DNA of 6,623 nt, taken from assembly GCA_018894775.1 (NCBI GenBank), contig JAHIPG010000033.1, forward strand, positions 1 through 6,623, written 5' to 3'. A program made the position numbers and the translations under genes. The notes under the pieces were generated by a model. That model ran no database searches. It had not been told where the DNA came from and was given only the letters and a program-made list of their open reading frames with translations. This DNA is from Nanobdellota archaeon. GTDB taxonomy: Archaea > Nanobdellota > Nanobdellia > SCGC-AAA011-G17 > VGLX01. This document shows, piece after piece, positions 6,519 through 6,623 of the stretch; position 1 is the first letter of the stretch; each line of letters begins with the position of its first letter.

Positions 6519-6623
6519 TTATCCAACCATGCTCAACGCAAGCGCCACTGCTCCACACAACACATAAAATGAAAGTACTATATTAACAAGCATTTTTTCA
6601 CTCATTGGTTTTTTGCTCAAAAG
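6519..6623 (-). CDS. C-terminal tail of a membrane protein, 5' end outside the window
   Basis: The frame is open from the right window edge and encodes 34 residues before TAA at 6519-6521. After a short charged stretch (SKKPMSEK) comes one hydrophobic span of about 23 residues, MLVNIVLSFYVLCGAVALALSMVG, with lysines on its N-terminal side, which looks like a final transmembrane helix. In this context it could end a flippase, polymerase or lipid-linked glycosyltransferase, but nothing in the tail identifies a family. A separate short protein beginning at the internal ATG 6603-6605 (28 residues) is a less likely alternative, because the frame stays open to the edge. Confidence 0.55.
   Translation of the reverse strand, partial: LLSKKPMSEKMLVNIVLSFYVLCGAVALALSMVG

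Larger units (their letters stand above)
1..6623 (-). other. Interior of a single surface-polysaccharide operon
   Basis: All genes share the minus strand. In order of transcription the junctions are: membrane tail to mini-ORF 6 bases, mini-ORF to deacetylase 2 bases, deacetylase to FemAB-like 4-base overlap, FemAB-like to acyltransferase 1 base, acyltransferase to DUF354 5 bases, DUF354 to wecC 11-base overlap, wecC to wecB 0 bases, wecB to VpsJ-like 2 bases. No intergenic room remains for a promoter or terminator, and both ends of the window lie inside genes, so the operon extends beyond both edges. A single transcript is inferred, not shown. Confidence 0.75.

Noticed and set aside
1..6623. 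CRISPR array, tRNA or rRNA gene, insertion sequence or attachment site
   Set aside because: Nearly every base is in a minus-strand coding frame, and no spaced direct repeats, cloverleaf or terminal inverted repeats were noticed when reading both strands.

Overview
The window is part of an A+T-rich surface-polysaccharide (glycan) gene cluster. Every gene lies on the minus strand, so transcription runs from high to low coordinates. A DUF354 protein beside WecB/WecC and a FemAB-like protein, ribosome-binding sites of the GGAG/GAGG type, very tight packing and lysine-rich low-GC coding suggest an archaeon. A low-GC bacterium is not excluded, because all these families occur in both domains. TAA, TAG and TGA all serve as stops, so the standard code applies. 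Source organism is an inference only.

Reading in the direction of transcription (right to left): (1) the C-terminal tail of a membrane protein cut by the window edge (6519-6623); (2) a 14-codon mini-ORF (6468-6512) that may be a gene remnant or leader; (3) a polysaccharide deacetylase-family protein (5566-6465); (4) a FemAB/GNAT-like acyl or aminoacyl transferase (4547-5569); (5) a short left-handed beta-helix acetyltransferase with a TTG start (4087-4545); (6) a DUF354 GT-B-like protein (3065-4081); (7) WecC, UDP-N-acetylmannosamine dehydrogenase (1831-3075); (8) WecB, non-hydrolysing UDP-GlcNAc 2-epimerase (733-1830); (9) the N-terminal 243 residues of a six-hairpin-like, VpsJ-type polysaccharide protein (1-730), cut by the window edge.

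The genes are overlapping or separated by 0-6 bases. There is no room for internal promoters or terminators, so the window looks like the interior of a single operon with extensive translational coupling. No gene-free stretch over 60 bases exists, and no tRNA, rRNA, CRISPR, IS or long repeat was seen.

How the genes fit together: WecB converts UDP-GlcNAc to UDP-ManNAc and WecC oxidises it to UDP-ManNAcA, giving an activated uronic-acid sugar. DUF354 is a candidate glycosyltransferase or sugar-nucleotide enzyme. The deacetylase, the FemAB-like protein and the hexapeptide acetyltransferase look like a tailoring set that would remove and add acyl or aminoacyl groups on the glycan. The most unusual points are the deacetylase, whose GDID segment sits at the C-terminus as if the metal-site motif were permuted, its four-base coupling to the FemAB-like gene, and the mini-ORF in front of it.
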